DNA of 64,000 nt, from NCBI GenBank assembly GCA_008668235.1, contig RQCP01000010.1, forward strand, positions 1-64,000, in the 5' to 3' direction. The notes beneath the pieces are model-generated. The model did no database searches, was not told where the DNA came from, and saw only the letters and a list, made by a program, of their open reading frames with translations. The stretch comes from Collinsella aerofaciens (GTDB taxonomy: Bacteria > Actinomycetota > Coriobacteriia > Coriobacteriales > Coriobacteriaceae). Both the position numbers and the translations under genes were made by a program. Below are positions 8,801-17,212 of the stretch, piece after piece (position 1 is the first letter of the stretch; each line of letters opens with the position of its first letter).

Positions 8801-9616
8801 ATCGCCCGCCCGCGCGTGATCATCCCCGTGTTCCCCGGCAACAACTGCGAGTACGACAGCGCCCGCGCCTTCCGCGCAGCCGGTGCCGAGGCCGACACCT
8901 TCGTGATCAACAACCTCACGCCCGAGGCCGTCGCCGAGAGCACCCACGAGCTTGCCCGCCGCATCCGTGCAAGCCAGATTGTCATGATCCCCGGCGGCTT
9001 CTCGGGCGGCGACGAGCCCGACGGCTCCGCCAAGTTCATCACGGCGTTCTTCCGCGCTCCCGAGGTCACCGAGGCAGTCCGCGACCTGCTCAAGGCCCGC
9101 GACGGCCTGATGCTGGGCATCTGCAACGGCTTCCAGGCCCTGATCAAGCTCGGCCTGGTGCCCTACGGCGACATCGTCGACGCCACGCCCGATGCGCCCA
9201 CGTTGACGTTCAACACCATCGGTCGCCACCAGAGCCGTCTGGTGCGCACCCGCATCTCGTCCAACCTGTCCCCGTGGCTGTCGCAGTGCAGCCTGGACGA
9301 CCCCTACACCGTCGCCATCAGCCACGGCGAGGGCCGCTTTGTCGCCAATGACGAAGTGCTCGCCCAGCTGATCGCCAACGGCCAGGTCGCCACGCAGTAC
9401 GTGGGCGAGAACGGCAAGCCCAGCATGGATCTTTCCGTCAACCCCAACGGCTCCGCACTCGCCATCGAGGGCATCACGAGCCCCGACGGCCGCGTCCTGG
9501 GCAAGATGGGCCATGCCGAGCGTCGCGGCGACAGCCTGTACCGCAACGTGCCCGAGCATGTCCCCGGCGATAAGTTCATGCCGATCTTTGAGAGCGGCGT
9601 GGCCTACTTCGCTTAA
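5870..9616 (+). CDS. purL: Phosphoribosylformylglycinamidine synthase, single-chain
   Basis: Catalyses step four of purine synthesis: FGAR plus glutamine and ATP gives FGAM. The 1,248-residue chain joins a PurS-like N-terminus, two ATP-dependent synthetase halves (motifs THNHPTEIEPFGGAAT and GATGSSKTQNTES) and a C-terminal class I glutamine amidotransferase. The amidotransferase triad is visible as Cys1085 (GICNGFQ) and His1152 and Glu1154 (SHGEGRF). Many Gram-positives instead use separate PurS, PurQ and PurL; the large fused form is known in enterobacteria and some anaerobes. The start chosen is the ATG at 5870 behind AGGAAGG-CAGGA. It is flanked by unrelated genes and ends in its own terminator. 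Confidence 0.96.
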   Translation: MVSRIYVEKKPGFDVEAQQLKGELTEILGIKGIEALRIINRYDVEGIDKELFRSCVPTVFSEPQVDVTYDELPASDGAVFAVEFLPGQFDQRADSASECVQLISQGERPAVRSAKVYMISGALDEAAIDAIKHYVVNPVEARIASLDLPETLYMETPEPQPVEVLDGFRELDEAGLAAFISERGLAMDEADIAFCQQYFRDEDRDPTITEIRVIDTYWSDHCRHTTFGTVLDDVTIDDAVVQQAFDRYMEMRHELGRDTKPVCLMDMGTIGAKYLKKTGVMTDVDESEEINACTVKVKVDVDGEDQDWLFLFKNETHNHPTEIEPFGGAATCVGGAIRDPLSGRSYVYQAMRVTGAGDPTVPVSETLEGKLPQRKLVTTAAAGYSSYGNQIGLATGQVNELYHPGYVAKRMEVGAVVGATPANHVRRECPAPTDKIILLGGRTGRDGIGGATGSSKTQNTESIETSGAEVQKGNAPVERKLQRLFRRGDACRLIKRCNDFGAGGVSVAVGELADGLYVDLDTVTKKYDGLDGTELAISESQERMACAVADGDVEEFMGYAAEENLEATVIAEVTAEPRMRMAWNGVAIVDLSREFLNSNGAPKHQVAHVCARSVWQPSWAGTTLAERMTSLVTDLNVASNKGLSERFDSTIGAATVLMPYGGKTQLPPSSAMVAKFPVDGETTTASAMAWGFNPYLMEADQFAGAYLSVVESIAKLVAAGFEHKRAYLSFQEYFERLRTEAERWGKPTAAVLGALMAQVDLGAGAIGGKDSMSGSFEDEAGELNVPPTLISFAVAVGRAARAVSPEFKGLTHRVVRIAPATYGEDYRPDAQQLLAAFDAVEALTANGNALAISTPGYGCGAESLFKMCVGNQIGIELAEDVDVESLFTPLYGSFIVELADDAELPEVADGVVVEPLGTTVEGYVIDTGSEVIELAELQEAWESGIEGVFAYRSAGETPEVETIDFRAKDIHVYGGAKIARPRVIIPVFPGNNCEYDSARAFRAAGAEADTFVINNLTPEAVAESTHELARRIRASQIVMIPGGFSGGDEPDGSAKFITAFFRAPEVTEAVRDLLKARDGLMLGICNGFQALIKLGLVPYGDIVDATPDAPTLTFNTIGRHQSRLVRTRISSNLSPWLSQCSLDDPYTVAISHGEGRFVANDEVLAQLIANGQVATQYVGENGKPSMDLSVNPNGSALAIEGITSPDGRVLGKMGHAERRGDSLYRNVPEHVPGDKFMPIFESGVAYFA

Positions 9617-9653
9617 ACCTTTCCCATCGGGTACAATCCCCTCGGGTAACAAC

Positions 9654-9690
9654 ACCCGCCACCGGCACCCCCGGTGGCGGGTTCTTTTTT
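9654..9690 (+). terminator. Terminator after purL
   Basis: A perfect 12-bp stem (ACCCGCCACCGG with CCGGTGGCGGGT), a 5-nt loop and a TCTTTTTT tail lie 38 bp after purL. Confidence 0.92.
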
Positions 9691-9717
9691 GCTTTGCGCG
9701 TATAGGAGAAGGACATC

Positions 9718-10653
9718 ATGGAAAGCCGCAAGCCGTATCTCGCCACCCTGCCCGGACTCATCCTGGGCTGTCTTGTTTGCTGTGCACTCTGGGGATCGGC
9801 CTTTCCCTGCATCAAGATCGGCTACGCGCTCTTTGGCATCCCAGCGCACGATAGCGCTTCGCAGCTGCTCTTTGCAGGTTTACGCTTTACGCTTGCCGGC
9901 GCCCTGGTTATCGTTGGGATGAGCGCGGCCCAACGCCGCCCCCTCATACCGCAAGCGCGCGACATCAAGCCCATCTTTGTCTTGTCGCTCTTCCAGACTA
10001 TCGGGCAGTACTTCTTTTTCTATCTGGGCCTCTCGCGCGCCAGCGCCATGTCGAGCTCCATCATCGAGGCCAGCGCCAACTTCCTCGCAATCCTCTTTGC
10101 CGCCCTGGCATTTCACACCGAGAAGCTCAATACGGCCAAGGTGCTTGGCTGTGCGCTGGGCTTTGCCGGCGTCGCGCTCGTCAACCTTTCGGGCGCGGAC
10201 GGCACCTTTGGCTTTACGCTCGACGGCGAGGGCTTTATCTTGGCTTCCACTGTTGCAGGCGCTCTTTCGACCTGCCTGATCGGCATCTTCTCGCGCAAGC
10301 ACGACGGTGTTTTGCTTGCCGGCTGGCAGTTTTTAGTCGGCGGCCTGGTCCTCACCGCCATCGGCTTTTTGATGGGCGGCACATTGTCCCCCACCGAAGT
10401 CGCCCCCGCCATCGCGCTCATCATCTACATGGCGCTTATCTCCGCCGTCGCGTACTCGCTGTGGTCCCGCCTGCTCGCCGTCAACCCCGTCAGCCGCGTG
10501 TCGGTCTTTGGCTTTATGAACCCAGTCTTTGGCGTGCTGTTGAGCGCACTGCTGCTCGGCGAGGGCGCTGGCACGAGCCCCGTTACCGTCATCGTTGCCC
10601 TGTTGTTGGTCTGCGGCGGCATCATCATCGTCAACAAACCCAAAAAAGCCTAG
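9718..10653 (+). CDS. EamA/DMT-family transporter (first copy)
   Basis: A 311-residue drug/metabolite transporter with ten predicted helices arranged as two EamA repeats. The second repeat ends with PVFGVLLSALLLGEG, the usual tail of this family, before a short basic C-terminus (NKPKKA). Such proteins export amino acids or small metabolites across the cytoplasmic membrane; the substrate cannot be predicted. TAGGAGAAGGACATC precedes the ATG, so the start is secure. A second EamA gene, divergent from a LysR regulator, lies at 56578-57492. Confidence 0.88.
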   Translation: MESRKPYLATLPGLILGCLVCCALWGSAFPCIKIGYALFGIPAHDSASQLLFAGLRFTLAGALVIVGMSAAQRRPLIPQARDIKPIFVLSLFQTIGQYFFFYLGLSRASAMSSSIIEASANFLAILFAALAFHTEKLNTAKVLGCALGFAGVALVNLSGADGTFGFTLDGEGFILASTVAGALSTCLIGIFSRKHDGVLLAGWQFLVGGLVLTAIGFLMGGTLSPTEVAPAIALIIYMALISAVAYSLWSRLLAVNPVSRVSVFGFMNPVFGVLLSALLLGEGAGTSPVTVIVALLLVCGGIIIVNKPKKA

Positions 10654-10727
10654 CGAGCTCACCTTTTTAGGGAGGGCGTTTGCACACTTTAGCTTAATGG
10701 AATACATCGATGAGCTGAGGGCCGCCA

Positions 10728-10751
10728 CGCACGCAAGCGTGCGACCCTTTT
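10728..10751 (+). terminator. Terminator between the EamA gene and the diguanylate cyclase gene
   Basis: CGCACGC and GCGTGCG form a perfect 7-bp stem with a 2-nt gap, followed by CCCTTTT on the plus strand. It sits in a 99-bp convergent gap and may serve both genes. Confidence 0.6.
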
Positions 10752-10752
10752 C

Positions 10753-11895
10753 CTAGCGTATCTGGATGCCGGCTTTCTTTTTCTCGGCCTTGACGCGATA
10801 GAGCTCCGCATCGGCAGCGCGAAGTAAGTCTTGCCAGGTATCAACACTATCGCCGACCCGCGCGCAACCGATGGACATCCGCAATGCATACGGCACCTCG
10901 GCATGCGCGAGCTCGTCGTTGATTGTCGCGCACAGATGCATGATATCCTGTTCCGCCGCTGCCTTTTGGAGCACCACGAACTCATCGCCACCATAACGCG
11001 CGATAAAGCCACCAGACGCCGAGCAGACCTCTTTGAGCGCAGCGGATATAACCTGAAGAGCATGGTCGCCCTCCACATGTCCATAGCGATCGTTAATCTG
11101 CTTAAAGCCGTCAGCGTCCATCATAAGCAGATATACATCTTCGGCCTGATCCACATTTGAAAAGAGCGACAGCATATAGGTCTCAAAACGGTTGCGGTTG
11201 TTGAGTCCAGTCAACGGGTCAGTCGAGATCAGTTGCTCCTGGCAGATGATATAGAGCAGCAACATGCTAATCATTATGCCGACACAAAGGCCAGGCACCG
11301 AGTATACGATCTGAAAGGTACCGCCCACCAGGGCCGGAATGGCGAAAAATGCCAAGGTTCGATAGATAGCCTTCGTCTGCAGGCTCTCGACCCTACGAGA
11401 TTGCACAAACGCATGCAGGGACGTATGTATAACGTAACAGTAGCTGACAATGGGCTGGATCATATAGGCAAAGCCGCGACGATACACGCCCTGCGAATCG
11501 ATATAGAACAAGGCGTGCGTCCAGTAACTGGTAAAAGCCAGCACGACCACCAGAGCCGTAGGCAACGTTACAAGCACCACCCTATAGCGCGAGGTCACAA
11601 GGCGAGAGCCCTGCATCGTCTCGGAATAGAAAAACCAAATGAGGCACGCGATGGCGAACAGCGAAAACGAAACCGCGTTGGAAATCCAGTTGGCCGTGAT
11701 GCCTACAGGAGTGCTCACGCCGTCCGAGAGCGTCCAGATCATATCGAAGAAAATGTAGGCAGCAGACGTGTAGCCCAGCATGCTAAACAAAAGCTGCTGG
11801 GTGCTCGAGAACAGGGAGCGACGGCTTCGTACGGCAAGTCCGATAAGAATAATCATGCACAGCAGGAATATCTCGATCTTGAGTGCCTTTACCAC
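10753..11895 (-). CDS. Membrane-bound GGDEF diguanylate cyclase
   Basis: Makes the second messenger c-di-GMP from two GTP. The first 210 or so residues hold about seven hydrophobic helices, a 7TM-type sensory module. The C-terminal GGDEF domain contains LTGLNNRNRFE, DADGFKQINDRYGHVEGD and the intact active-site signature GGDEF at residues 302-306. No inhibitory RxxD is seen at the usual position five residues before it. A GTG at 11895 is chosen because GGGAGGG lies 7 nt upstream; an in-frame TTG at 11913 lacks a ribosome site. Expected length is 380 residues. There is no EAL partner in the window. Confidence 0.88.
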   Translation of the reverse strand: MVKALKIEIFLLCMIILIGLAVRSRRSLFSSTQQLLFSMLGYTSAAYIFFDMIWTLSDGVSTPVGITANWISNAVSFSLFAIACLIWFFYSETMQGSRLVTSRYRVVLVTLPTALVVVLAFTSYWTHALFYIDSQGVYRRGFAYMIQPIVSYCYVIHTSLHAFVQSRRVESLQTKAIYRTLAFFAIPALVGGTFQIVYSVPGLCVGIMISMLLLYIICQEQLISTDPLTGLNNRNRFETYMLSLFSNVDQAEDVYLLMMDADGFKQINDRYGHVEGDHALQVISAALKEVCSASGGFIARYGGDEFVVLQKAAAEQDIMHLCATINDELAHAEVPYALRMSIGCARVGDSVDTWQDLLRAADAELYRVKAEKKKAGIQIR

Positions 11896-11994
11896 TAGAC
11901 GCCCTCCCTTCAATATCCAAGTGGCCAGAATCGCCCAATTCGAATCTGGGCAACAAACACCCCCTACTCCGCAGGGGTAAGGGGAATAATAGCA

Positions 11995-12038
11995 GAGCGC
12001 CCGAACGTCACTGCAAGACAGCTCTCGTTCGGGCGCTC
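11995..12038 (-). terminator. Hairpin downstream of kdgT
   Basis: A 13-bp inverted repeat (GAGCGCCCGAACG with CGTTCGGGCGCTC) lies 45 bp after the kdgT stop. The run that follows on the minus strand is weakly T-rich (TGCTATTATTCC). It also separates kdgT from the diguanylate cyclase promoter region (about 11914-11990). Confidence 0.55.
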
Positions 12039-12083
12039 AAACGGCGCGAGTTGCACGCCGGAATCATTGATGGGTATCGATTG

Positions 12084-13106
12084 CTACTCGCCATCGATGT
12101 CGGTCGCGACAGCCTCTTCGATGGCCTCGACACCGGCAGGCGACAGGTCTTCCTTGCCCTGGCAGAACTTCTTATCGACCCAGCCGGTCAGAATCGGGGC
12201 CATGATTGCCGTGATGATGACGGCAGTGGCGATCTGCGCATACGCGGTGGGCGCAAGCTCGGCATAGCGCGGAGCGACCTCGGCGAGGGCGACCGGCGTG
12301 GTCATGGCCGTGCCGGCAATGGTGGAGCAGGCAACGGCCGCCTTGCCGTTGCCGCCACACAGGCGCTCGAAGGCAAAGGTAATGGGACCGACGATAAAGA
12401 GCGTGATGAGGCCCAGCAGGATGCCCGAAATGCCGCCGGTGATGAAGCTCGAAAGGCTCATGGACGCACCGAGCTGAAAACCGATGACAGCGATCGCGGG
12501 ATTGGCGCCGGGGACCAGCAGGTTCTTGATAAACGGGAACAAGTTGCCCAGGACCATGCCGATAACAAGAGGCAGGATGGATCCGATGATAGTGCCGACG
12601 GGGATGTTGGCGAGACCCGAGACACCGAGGATGATCATCGTGACGGCGGGGCCGGCCGTAAAGAACAGGATACCGACGGCGCCCTGCTCGGACTCATCGC
12701 CGAACTCGCCCATGATGCCCGTATAGAGCGCCATGTTGCAAAACGTAATGCCGCCGATGATGGAAACCGAACTCAGGCCTAAAAAGTTATCGTTAAAGAA
12801 GTACGCGACGACCAGACCCAGCGCGGCTGCCACTACAAGCTTAGGAATCAGCACGACGATGCCGGTCTTGATGGCGCCCGGCGTGGACTTAAAGCTGATG
12901 CCGGCGCCCACGAACAGCAAGATCGCGGCAACGATGGTGTTGGAGCCGCCGCGGCAGGCAGCCGTAAAGAAGCCGCCGACTTCAAAGACCTGTGGGCAGA
13001 AGGTATTGAGCAAAAGGCCGACGATCATCGGATAGATCATGATGTCGCCCGGGATGCGCAGTACCTTGAATTTCTTTTGCTCGTTGGCGGTCGCTTCCTG
13101 TGCCAT
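12084..13106 (-). CDS. kdgT: 2-keto-3-deoxygluconate permease
   Basis: A 340-residue membrane protein of the KdgT family, which imports 2-keto-3-deoxygluconate with protons during pectin or uronate use. It begins with a short charged tail and KVLRIPGDIMIYPMIVGLL, then about ten helices, with family segments TFCPQVFEVGGFFTA, CNMALYTGIMGEFGD and AGTAMTTPVALAEVAP. The ATG at 13106 has GGGGG four bases upstream. An in-frame codon at 13136 has no ribosome site. No kdgK, kdgA or uronate isomerase genes are nearby, so the true substrate may differ. It appears monocistronic. Confidence 0.88.
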   Translation of the reverse strand: MAQEATANEQKKFKVLRIPGDIMIYPMIVGLLLNTFCPQVFEVGGFFTAACRGGSNTIVAAILLFVGAGISFKSTPGAIKTGIVVLIPKLVVAAALGLVVAYFFNDNFLGLSSVSIIGGITFCNMALYTGIMGEFGDESEQGAVGILFFTAGPAVTMIILGVSGLANIPVGTIIGSILPLVIGMVLGNLFPFIKNLLVPGANPAIAVIGFQLGASMSLSSFITGGISGILLGLITLFIVGPITFAFERLCGGNGKAAVACSTIAGTAMTTPVALAEVAPRYAELAPTAYAQIATAVIITAIMAPILTGWVDKKFCQGKEDLSPAGVEAIEEAVATDIDGE

Positions 13107-13247
13107 GAAACCCCCATTTCCGCTGACGCAGAACAAAAGCCCACGTCACGCTTTGCTACAGTAAAGTTTGACCATGGTACCAGAAGAAGCAGACCGCCTC
13201 GGTGAGAAATTCGATTCGTTAGGCCGGGACGATAACGCGTCCTGCTC

Positions 13248-13571
13248 CTATACGAGGCTCAAAACGATATAGAACACGATGCCCGAAACGCAGCACCACA
13301 ACATCGACTTTGTCTTGATTGCCACCGCTACGACGCCGGCGGCCGCAATCCAGGGAACCAAGGCAGGCCAGAGTCCCGCGTCGAACGCGCCGGGGTTCAC
13401 CAAGTCGTTGGCGACCAGCGCGGCAAAGGCAGCGGGCGGGATATAGCCCAGGGCCTCGGTAATGCGGGGCGACAGGGTCCGCCCGCGCAAGGCGAACGCC
13501 GGCGCGATGCGAAAGAACGCGATAGCAGCCCACGACGACAGCCACAGAACCAAGAACTCGTTAACTGGCAT
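13248..13571 (-). CDS. azlD: AzlD-family branched-chain amino-acid transport subunit
   Basis: A 107-residue protein with four hydrophobic helices (for example LVLWLSSWAAIAFF and LVPWIAAAGVVAVAIKT) and the AzlD segment RITEALGYIPPAAFAALV. It is the small partner of AzlC in exporting branched-chain amino acids or similar compounds. Its ATG at 13571 overlaps the last 11 bases of azlC, showing translational coupling, and a GGAAGAGG site lies inside azlC. Confidence 0.9.
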   Translation of the reverse strand: MPVNEFLVLWLSSWAAIAFFRIAPAFALRGRTLSPRITEALGYIPPAAFAALVANDLVNPGAFDAGLWPALVPWIAAAGVVAVAIKTKSMLWCCVSGIVFYIVLSLV

Positions 13572-14253
13572 CGCGGGCACCTCTTCCGTCAAATACAGCA
13601 TCGCACGCCAGCGCAATGGCAATGCCGACCACGACACTTGCCGGCACGGCAATATTCGTGAGGCCCAAGAACTTGCATACGGAGACGGATACCGCACCCG
13701 AAACCGCCGCGACAACGTTGCCGCGCGACAGCCGCTGCGAAAAGAGCAGACAGATAAAGAGCGAGGTGCAGACAAAGGCTGCAATGGCGGTGGGAACATC
13801 GACAACGGCGCCGACGATAGCGCCCATCGTACACGAAACGCCCCATGTTGCGATAAGGATCGCGTTGAGCACAAAGGACTCGCGCGGGCCCCAATCCTCC
13901 CCTTCAACCAACTTGGCAAGCGAGATGCCATATGCCTCCTCGGTAAGTGTCGCGGCAACAGCCAGCGTCTGACGCTTCGAGGCACCCCTCAGATGCGGCG
14001 CGATCGATGCCGAGTAAAGCGCAAAACGCGAGGAGATGGCGGCAACGCTCGCGATAATCGAAGGTGCCGGTACGCCCGCCAGCCAAAGATTGCAGATCAT
14101 AAACTGACCGCTGCCCGTCACAAACGTGCTGCTCAGGGCAAAGACCATCCAGGGCTCCATTCCCGTCTGTCCCATGATCATTCCGCACGGCGCGCCTATT
14201 GCAACATAGGTAAGCATCACTGGCCAGACGGTTCTAACGATTTTGAGCACCAT
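13561..14253 (-). CDS. azlC: AzlC-family branched-chain amino-acid exporter
   Basis: A 230-residue membrane protein of the AzlC/YgaZ family. It carries the family segments GAPCGMIMGQTGMEPW, SGQFMICNLWLAG and LTEEAYGISL. With AzlD it forms an inner-membrane amino-acid exporter. The ATG at 14253 (VLKIVRTVWPVML follows) gives the standard family length and has AGGATGAGAAG upstream. A longer in-frame start at 14322 is possible but would add an unusual charged extension. It is divergent from the HD-domain gene, with the two promoters sharing about 126 bp. Confidence 0.88.
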   Translation of the reverse strand: MVLKIVRTVWPVMLTYVAIGAPCGMIMGQTGMEPWMVFALSSTFVTGSGQFMICNLWLAGVPAPSIIASVAAISSRFALYSASIAPHLRGASKRQTLAVAATLTEEAYGISLAKLVEGEDWGPRESFVLNAILIATWGVSCTMGAIVGAVVDVPTAIAAFVCTSLFICLLFSQRLSRGNVVAAVSGAVSVSVCKFLGLTNIAVPASVVVGIAIALACDAVFDGRGARDAS

Positions 14254-14379
14254 ACGCTTCTCATCCTGACAAGGTCTCCGAGCCGCATGTAGCGACACGG
14301 CAGAATCATCATCCGACAGCAACCGAGTTCACCTACAATTGCCACCGGATCGAAAGACACAACTTTTTAGGAAGTCATT

Positions 14380-15192
14380 ATGACAGCTATCGATCGAGAC
14401 CGGGCGCGCGCGGCCTTCAAAAGCCACACCGATGCCTACGACGCCACCAACCCACGCATCGCGCTCAAAATCGAGCATACGTACCACGTGGCCGAGGCAT
14501 GCGATGCCGTAGCGCGCGAGCAGGGCTGGTCGTCAGAAGATATTGACCTGGCATGGCTTTGCGGCCTGCTACACGATATGGGCCGCTTTGAGCAGCTGCG
14601 ACGCTGGGACACCTTTAAGGACGCCGAGAGCATGAGCCATGCGGCGCTGGGCATCGAGGTCCTCTTTGGCGAGAATCCCGCCGATGCACCCGCCGTAACG
14701 AGCATCCGCGACTTTATCGATGACCCGGCAGAAGATGAGCTCATCCGAGCGAGCATTGCCTATCACAGCGATTTCCGTCTACCCGCGCAGCTCGACGTGC
14801 GCACGCGAAGCTTCTGCGATATCGTGCGCGATGGTGACAAGATCGACATTATGCGCACCATCGCCGACAGCACCGTCGACACTATCCTCAAGGTGGACGA
14901 GAAGACGTTTCTCGGCAGCCGTTTCTCGTCGCCGACACTTGCCGCCTTTGACGAGCACCGCTGCGTCGCACGCGATGAGCGCGATGAGCCCGCCGACTTC
15001 TTGGTGGGGCTTATCTGCTTTATGTTTGAGCTCGTCTATCCGGCAAGCCGTGCGCTGGCGCGCGAACAGGGTGATATCCACCGCCTGCTCGACGCGCCCT
15101 TTGGCATTACACAGCCCTTTACCGACCCCGCCACGCAGGCAACCTGGAGCCGCCTAAAGGACGAGATGCGCGACTGGCTGGCGCGCGCCTAG
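14380..15192 (+). CDS. HD-domain phosphohydrolase
   Basis: A 270-residue protein with an HD metal-binding domain: His33 or His36 (IEHTYHVAE), the HD pair at residues 65-66 (CGLLHDMGRF), a later His in SMSHAALG, and Asp in the VRDGDKIDIM segment. Such enzymes hydrolyse phosphate esters of nucleotides or signalling molecules; the substrate is unknown. TTTTTAGGAAGTCATT precedes the ATG. The stop codon overlaps the etfA stop by 3 bases in a tail-to-tail arrangement, so no terminator separates them. Confidence 0.85.
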   Translation: MTAIDRDRARAAFKSHTDAYDATNPRIALKIEHTYHVAEACDAVAREQGWSSEDIDLAWLCGLLHDMGRFEQLRRWDTFKDAESMSHAALGIEVLFGENPADAPAVTSIRDFIDDPAEDELIRASIAYHSDFRLPAQLDVRTRSFCDIVRDGDKIDIMRTIADSTVDTILKVDEKTFLGSRFSSPTLAAFDEHRCVARDERDEPADFLVGLICFMFELVYPASRALAREQGDIHRLLDAPFGITQPFTDPATQATWSRLKDEMRDWLARA

Positions 15193-16394
15193 CGCTCAAG
15201 CTGGGCCAGCAGCTCCTCGACGACCTCGACGGCGTCCCCAACAACCTTGTACTGGGCAGCGCCGAAAATGGGGGCATCCGGGTCCTCATTGATGGCGATA
15301 ATGCACTCCGCCCCACCAATGCCGGCAAGATGCTGGATGGCGCCCGAAACACCGATACTCACGAGAAGCTTGGGCGAAACCGATACGCCGGTCTGGCCAA
15401 TCTGATGGCGATACTCCAACCAGCCGGCCTCCACGACAGGTCGCGTGCAACCAAGCTCGGCTCCCAGAGCCTCGGCGAGCCTTCGCATCAGCGGCAGGTT
15501 TTTCTTGGAACCAATGCCGCGACCCACCACGACCAGGCGCTCGGCATCGGCGATCGAAGCCTGCCGCCCCCACTCCTCGGCGGGAATCGAGATCTCGACA
15601 CGGGCCTTAGCATCATCCGCAAGCGATATCTGGGTGATCGTGCCAGAGCGGTTGTAGTCAAAGTCGGGCGCCTTAAAGATGCCGGGACGAACCGTTGCCA
15701 TCTGGGGACGATGATTGGGGCAGACGATGGTGGCCATTAGGTTGCCGCCAAACGCCGGACGCGTCTGTTGCAGCAGTCCCGTCTCCGTATCCATCGAAAG
15801 TACGGTGCAGTCAGCCGTAAGGCCCGTCTGCAAGCGCACGGCAACGCCGGGTGCCAGTTCGCGGCCAAAGGCGGTCGCACCGTATAGGATGGCCTCGGGT
15901 TTGCATTCGGCTACCAAATCGCAGATCAAGCGGGCGTAGACCTCCGCATCGTTTTGGCGCAGGCGCTCGTCGCGACAGGCCAGGACTTCGTCGGCGCCCG
16001 CGCAAACCAGATGCTCCAGGTCGCCGAGAGAACCCTCGGGACCCATACCGACCAGTGCCACCAGACGGCAGCCGCGCGCATCGGCAAGCTCGCGGCCCTT
16101 GCCCATAAGCTCATAGGCAACGGGAGTCACCGTATCGTGCTCGTCGGTCTGCACGAATACCCAAATGTCTCGATACGCATCGAGGTCAACCGCACCAGCG
16201 GCCTCGTCACGCTCGATCGAGATAGCGTTGACAGGGCAGGCATCGACGCACCCACCGCATAGGATGCAGCCGTCGGTTACGCGGGCGCATCGGCTGGGTC
16301 GCTCGCCTTCCACTACGATGCCGCCCGAGGCACAGGCGCGAACGCAGCGACCGCAGCCGATACAGGCTTCGCTATCGATAATCAGTCCGCTCAT
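15189..16394 (-). CDS. etfA: Electron-transfer flavoprotein alpha subunit with N-terminal 2x[4Fe-4S] domain
   Basis: A 401-residue EtfA that binds FAD through the C-terminal domain (QIGQTGVSVSPKLLVSIGVSG, then AINEDPDAPIFGAAQ). It is preceded by a ferredoxin domain with two complete cluster motifs: C11-C14-C17-C21 and C43-C46-C49-C53. This fusion is found in the EtfA (LctC) of electron-bifurcating lactate dehydrogenase complexes such as that of Acetobacterium woodii. Here the extra clusters could pass electrons to ferredoxin. The ATG directly follows the etfB stop with no spacing. It is the last gene of the operon. Confidence 0.92.
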   Translation of the reverse strand: MSGLIIDSEACIGCGRCVRACASGGIVVEGERPSRCARVTDGCILCGGCVDACPVNAISIERDEAAGAVDLDAYRDIWVFVQTDEHDTVTPVAYELMGKGRELADARGCRLVALVGMGPEGSLGDLEHLVCAGADEVLACRDERLRQNDAEVYARLICDLVAECKPEAILYGATAFGRELAPGVAVRLQTGLTADCTVLSMDTETGLLQQTRPAFGGNLMATIVCPNHRPQMATVRPGIFKAPDFDYNRSGTITQISLADDAKARVEISIPAEEWGRQASIADAERLVVVGRGIGSKKNLPLMRRLAEALGAELGCTRPVVEAGWLEYRHQIGQTGVSVSPKLLVSIGVSGAIQHLAGIGGAECIIAINEDPDAPIFGAAQYKVVGDAVEVVEELLAQLER

Positions 16395-17210
16395 CTATGC
16401 CATCCCCTCGATAATCTTGGCAAGTTTTGCCGCCTGCTCGGACGCCGTTCCGTCAACGTCCTCGCACGTTTGGTCACGGTCGGGCACAAACGAGCGCACG
16501 ACCTGTGTCGGCGACCCGGCAAGACCGCAACGCGCGGGGTCGGCGTTCACGTCGGCGGCACTGACCACGCGCACGTCCGCCTCCTCCGCCGCGCGAATAC
16601 CGGCAATACTCGGCATACGCAACTGGCCAATCTCCTTGGCAGTCGTCATCACGCACGGCATCTCAAGACACACCGTCTCCTCGCCGGCATCGCAGCCGTG
16701 AACAAGCGCCAGTGAACCACAGGTCGTAAAGCCCGCGCTTTGCACGCAGCTCACGTCGGTCACGCAGGGAATCTCAAAAGCACCGGCAAGCTCGGGGCCA
16801 ATCTGGGCCGTATCGCCATCCACCGCCATCTTGCCGCAGATGAGCAGGTCGAAGTCCTCGTCGAGCGCCTCGATGCCGCATTTGAGAGCATAGGTGGTCG
16901 CCAGGGTATCGGCACCTGCAAAGGCGCGATCGGTCAGCAGCAGCGCGTCGTCGGCGCCTCGGGCGATGCAGTCGCGCAGCAGCGACTCGGTCGCGGGGAT
17001 GCTCATCGACACCACCGTCACGCGCACATCCATGCCAAAGCCGATAAAGTCGTCCTTCAGCGCCAGCGCGCATTCCAAAGCGCTCGCATCAAAGGGATTA
17101 ATGACCGCCTGCTTGCCATCGCGCACGATGGTATTGGTCTTGGGGTCCATCTTGACCTCGGTGCTGCCCGGCACGGCCTTGACACACACCACCATATGGA
17201 AATCGCTCAT
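16395..17210 (-). CDS. etfB: Electron-transfer flavoprotein beta subunit
   Basis: A 271-residue EtfB, partner of EtfA. It starts MSDFHMVVCVKAVPGS and carries INPFDASALECALALKD, GKMAVDGDTAQIGPELAG and the conserved EMPCVMTTAKEI region. The ATG at 17210 is chosen with AAAGGGGG 10 nt upstream. A GTG six bases earlier overlaps the stop codon of the preceding dehydrogenase and is an alternative. Whether it is a bifurcating type, binding NAD near a second FAD, needs comparison with the known bifurcating group. Confidence 0.9.
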   Translation of the reverse strand: MSDFHMVVCVKAVPGSTEVKMDPKTNTIVRDGKQAVINPFDASALECALALKDDFIGFGMDVRVTVVSMSIPATESLLRDCIARGADDALLLTDRAFAGADTLATTYALKCGIEALDEDFDLLICGKMAVDGDTAQIGPELAGAFEIPCVTDVSCVQSAGFTTCGSLALVHGCDAGEETVCLEMPCVMTTAKEIGQLRMPSIAGIRAAEEADVRVVSAADVNADPARCGLAGSPTQVVRSFVPDRDQTCEDVDGTASEQAAKLAKIIEGMA

Positions 17211-17212
17211 CT

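Noticed and set aside
5852..9655. A 1,267-codon open frame on the strand opposite purL
   Set aside because: It mirrors purL codon bias (GC-rich third positions leave the opposite frame open), is rich in Gly, Ala, Asp and His without motifs, and has no ribosome site. The same applies to long opposite frames at 1525-2745, 4444-5361, 27058-28491, 28925-30292 and 58717-59973.
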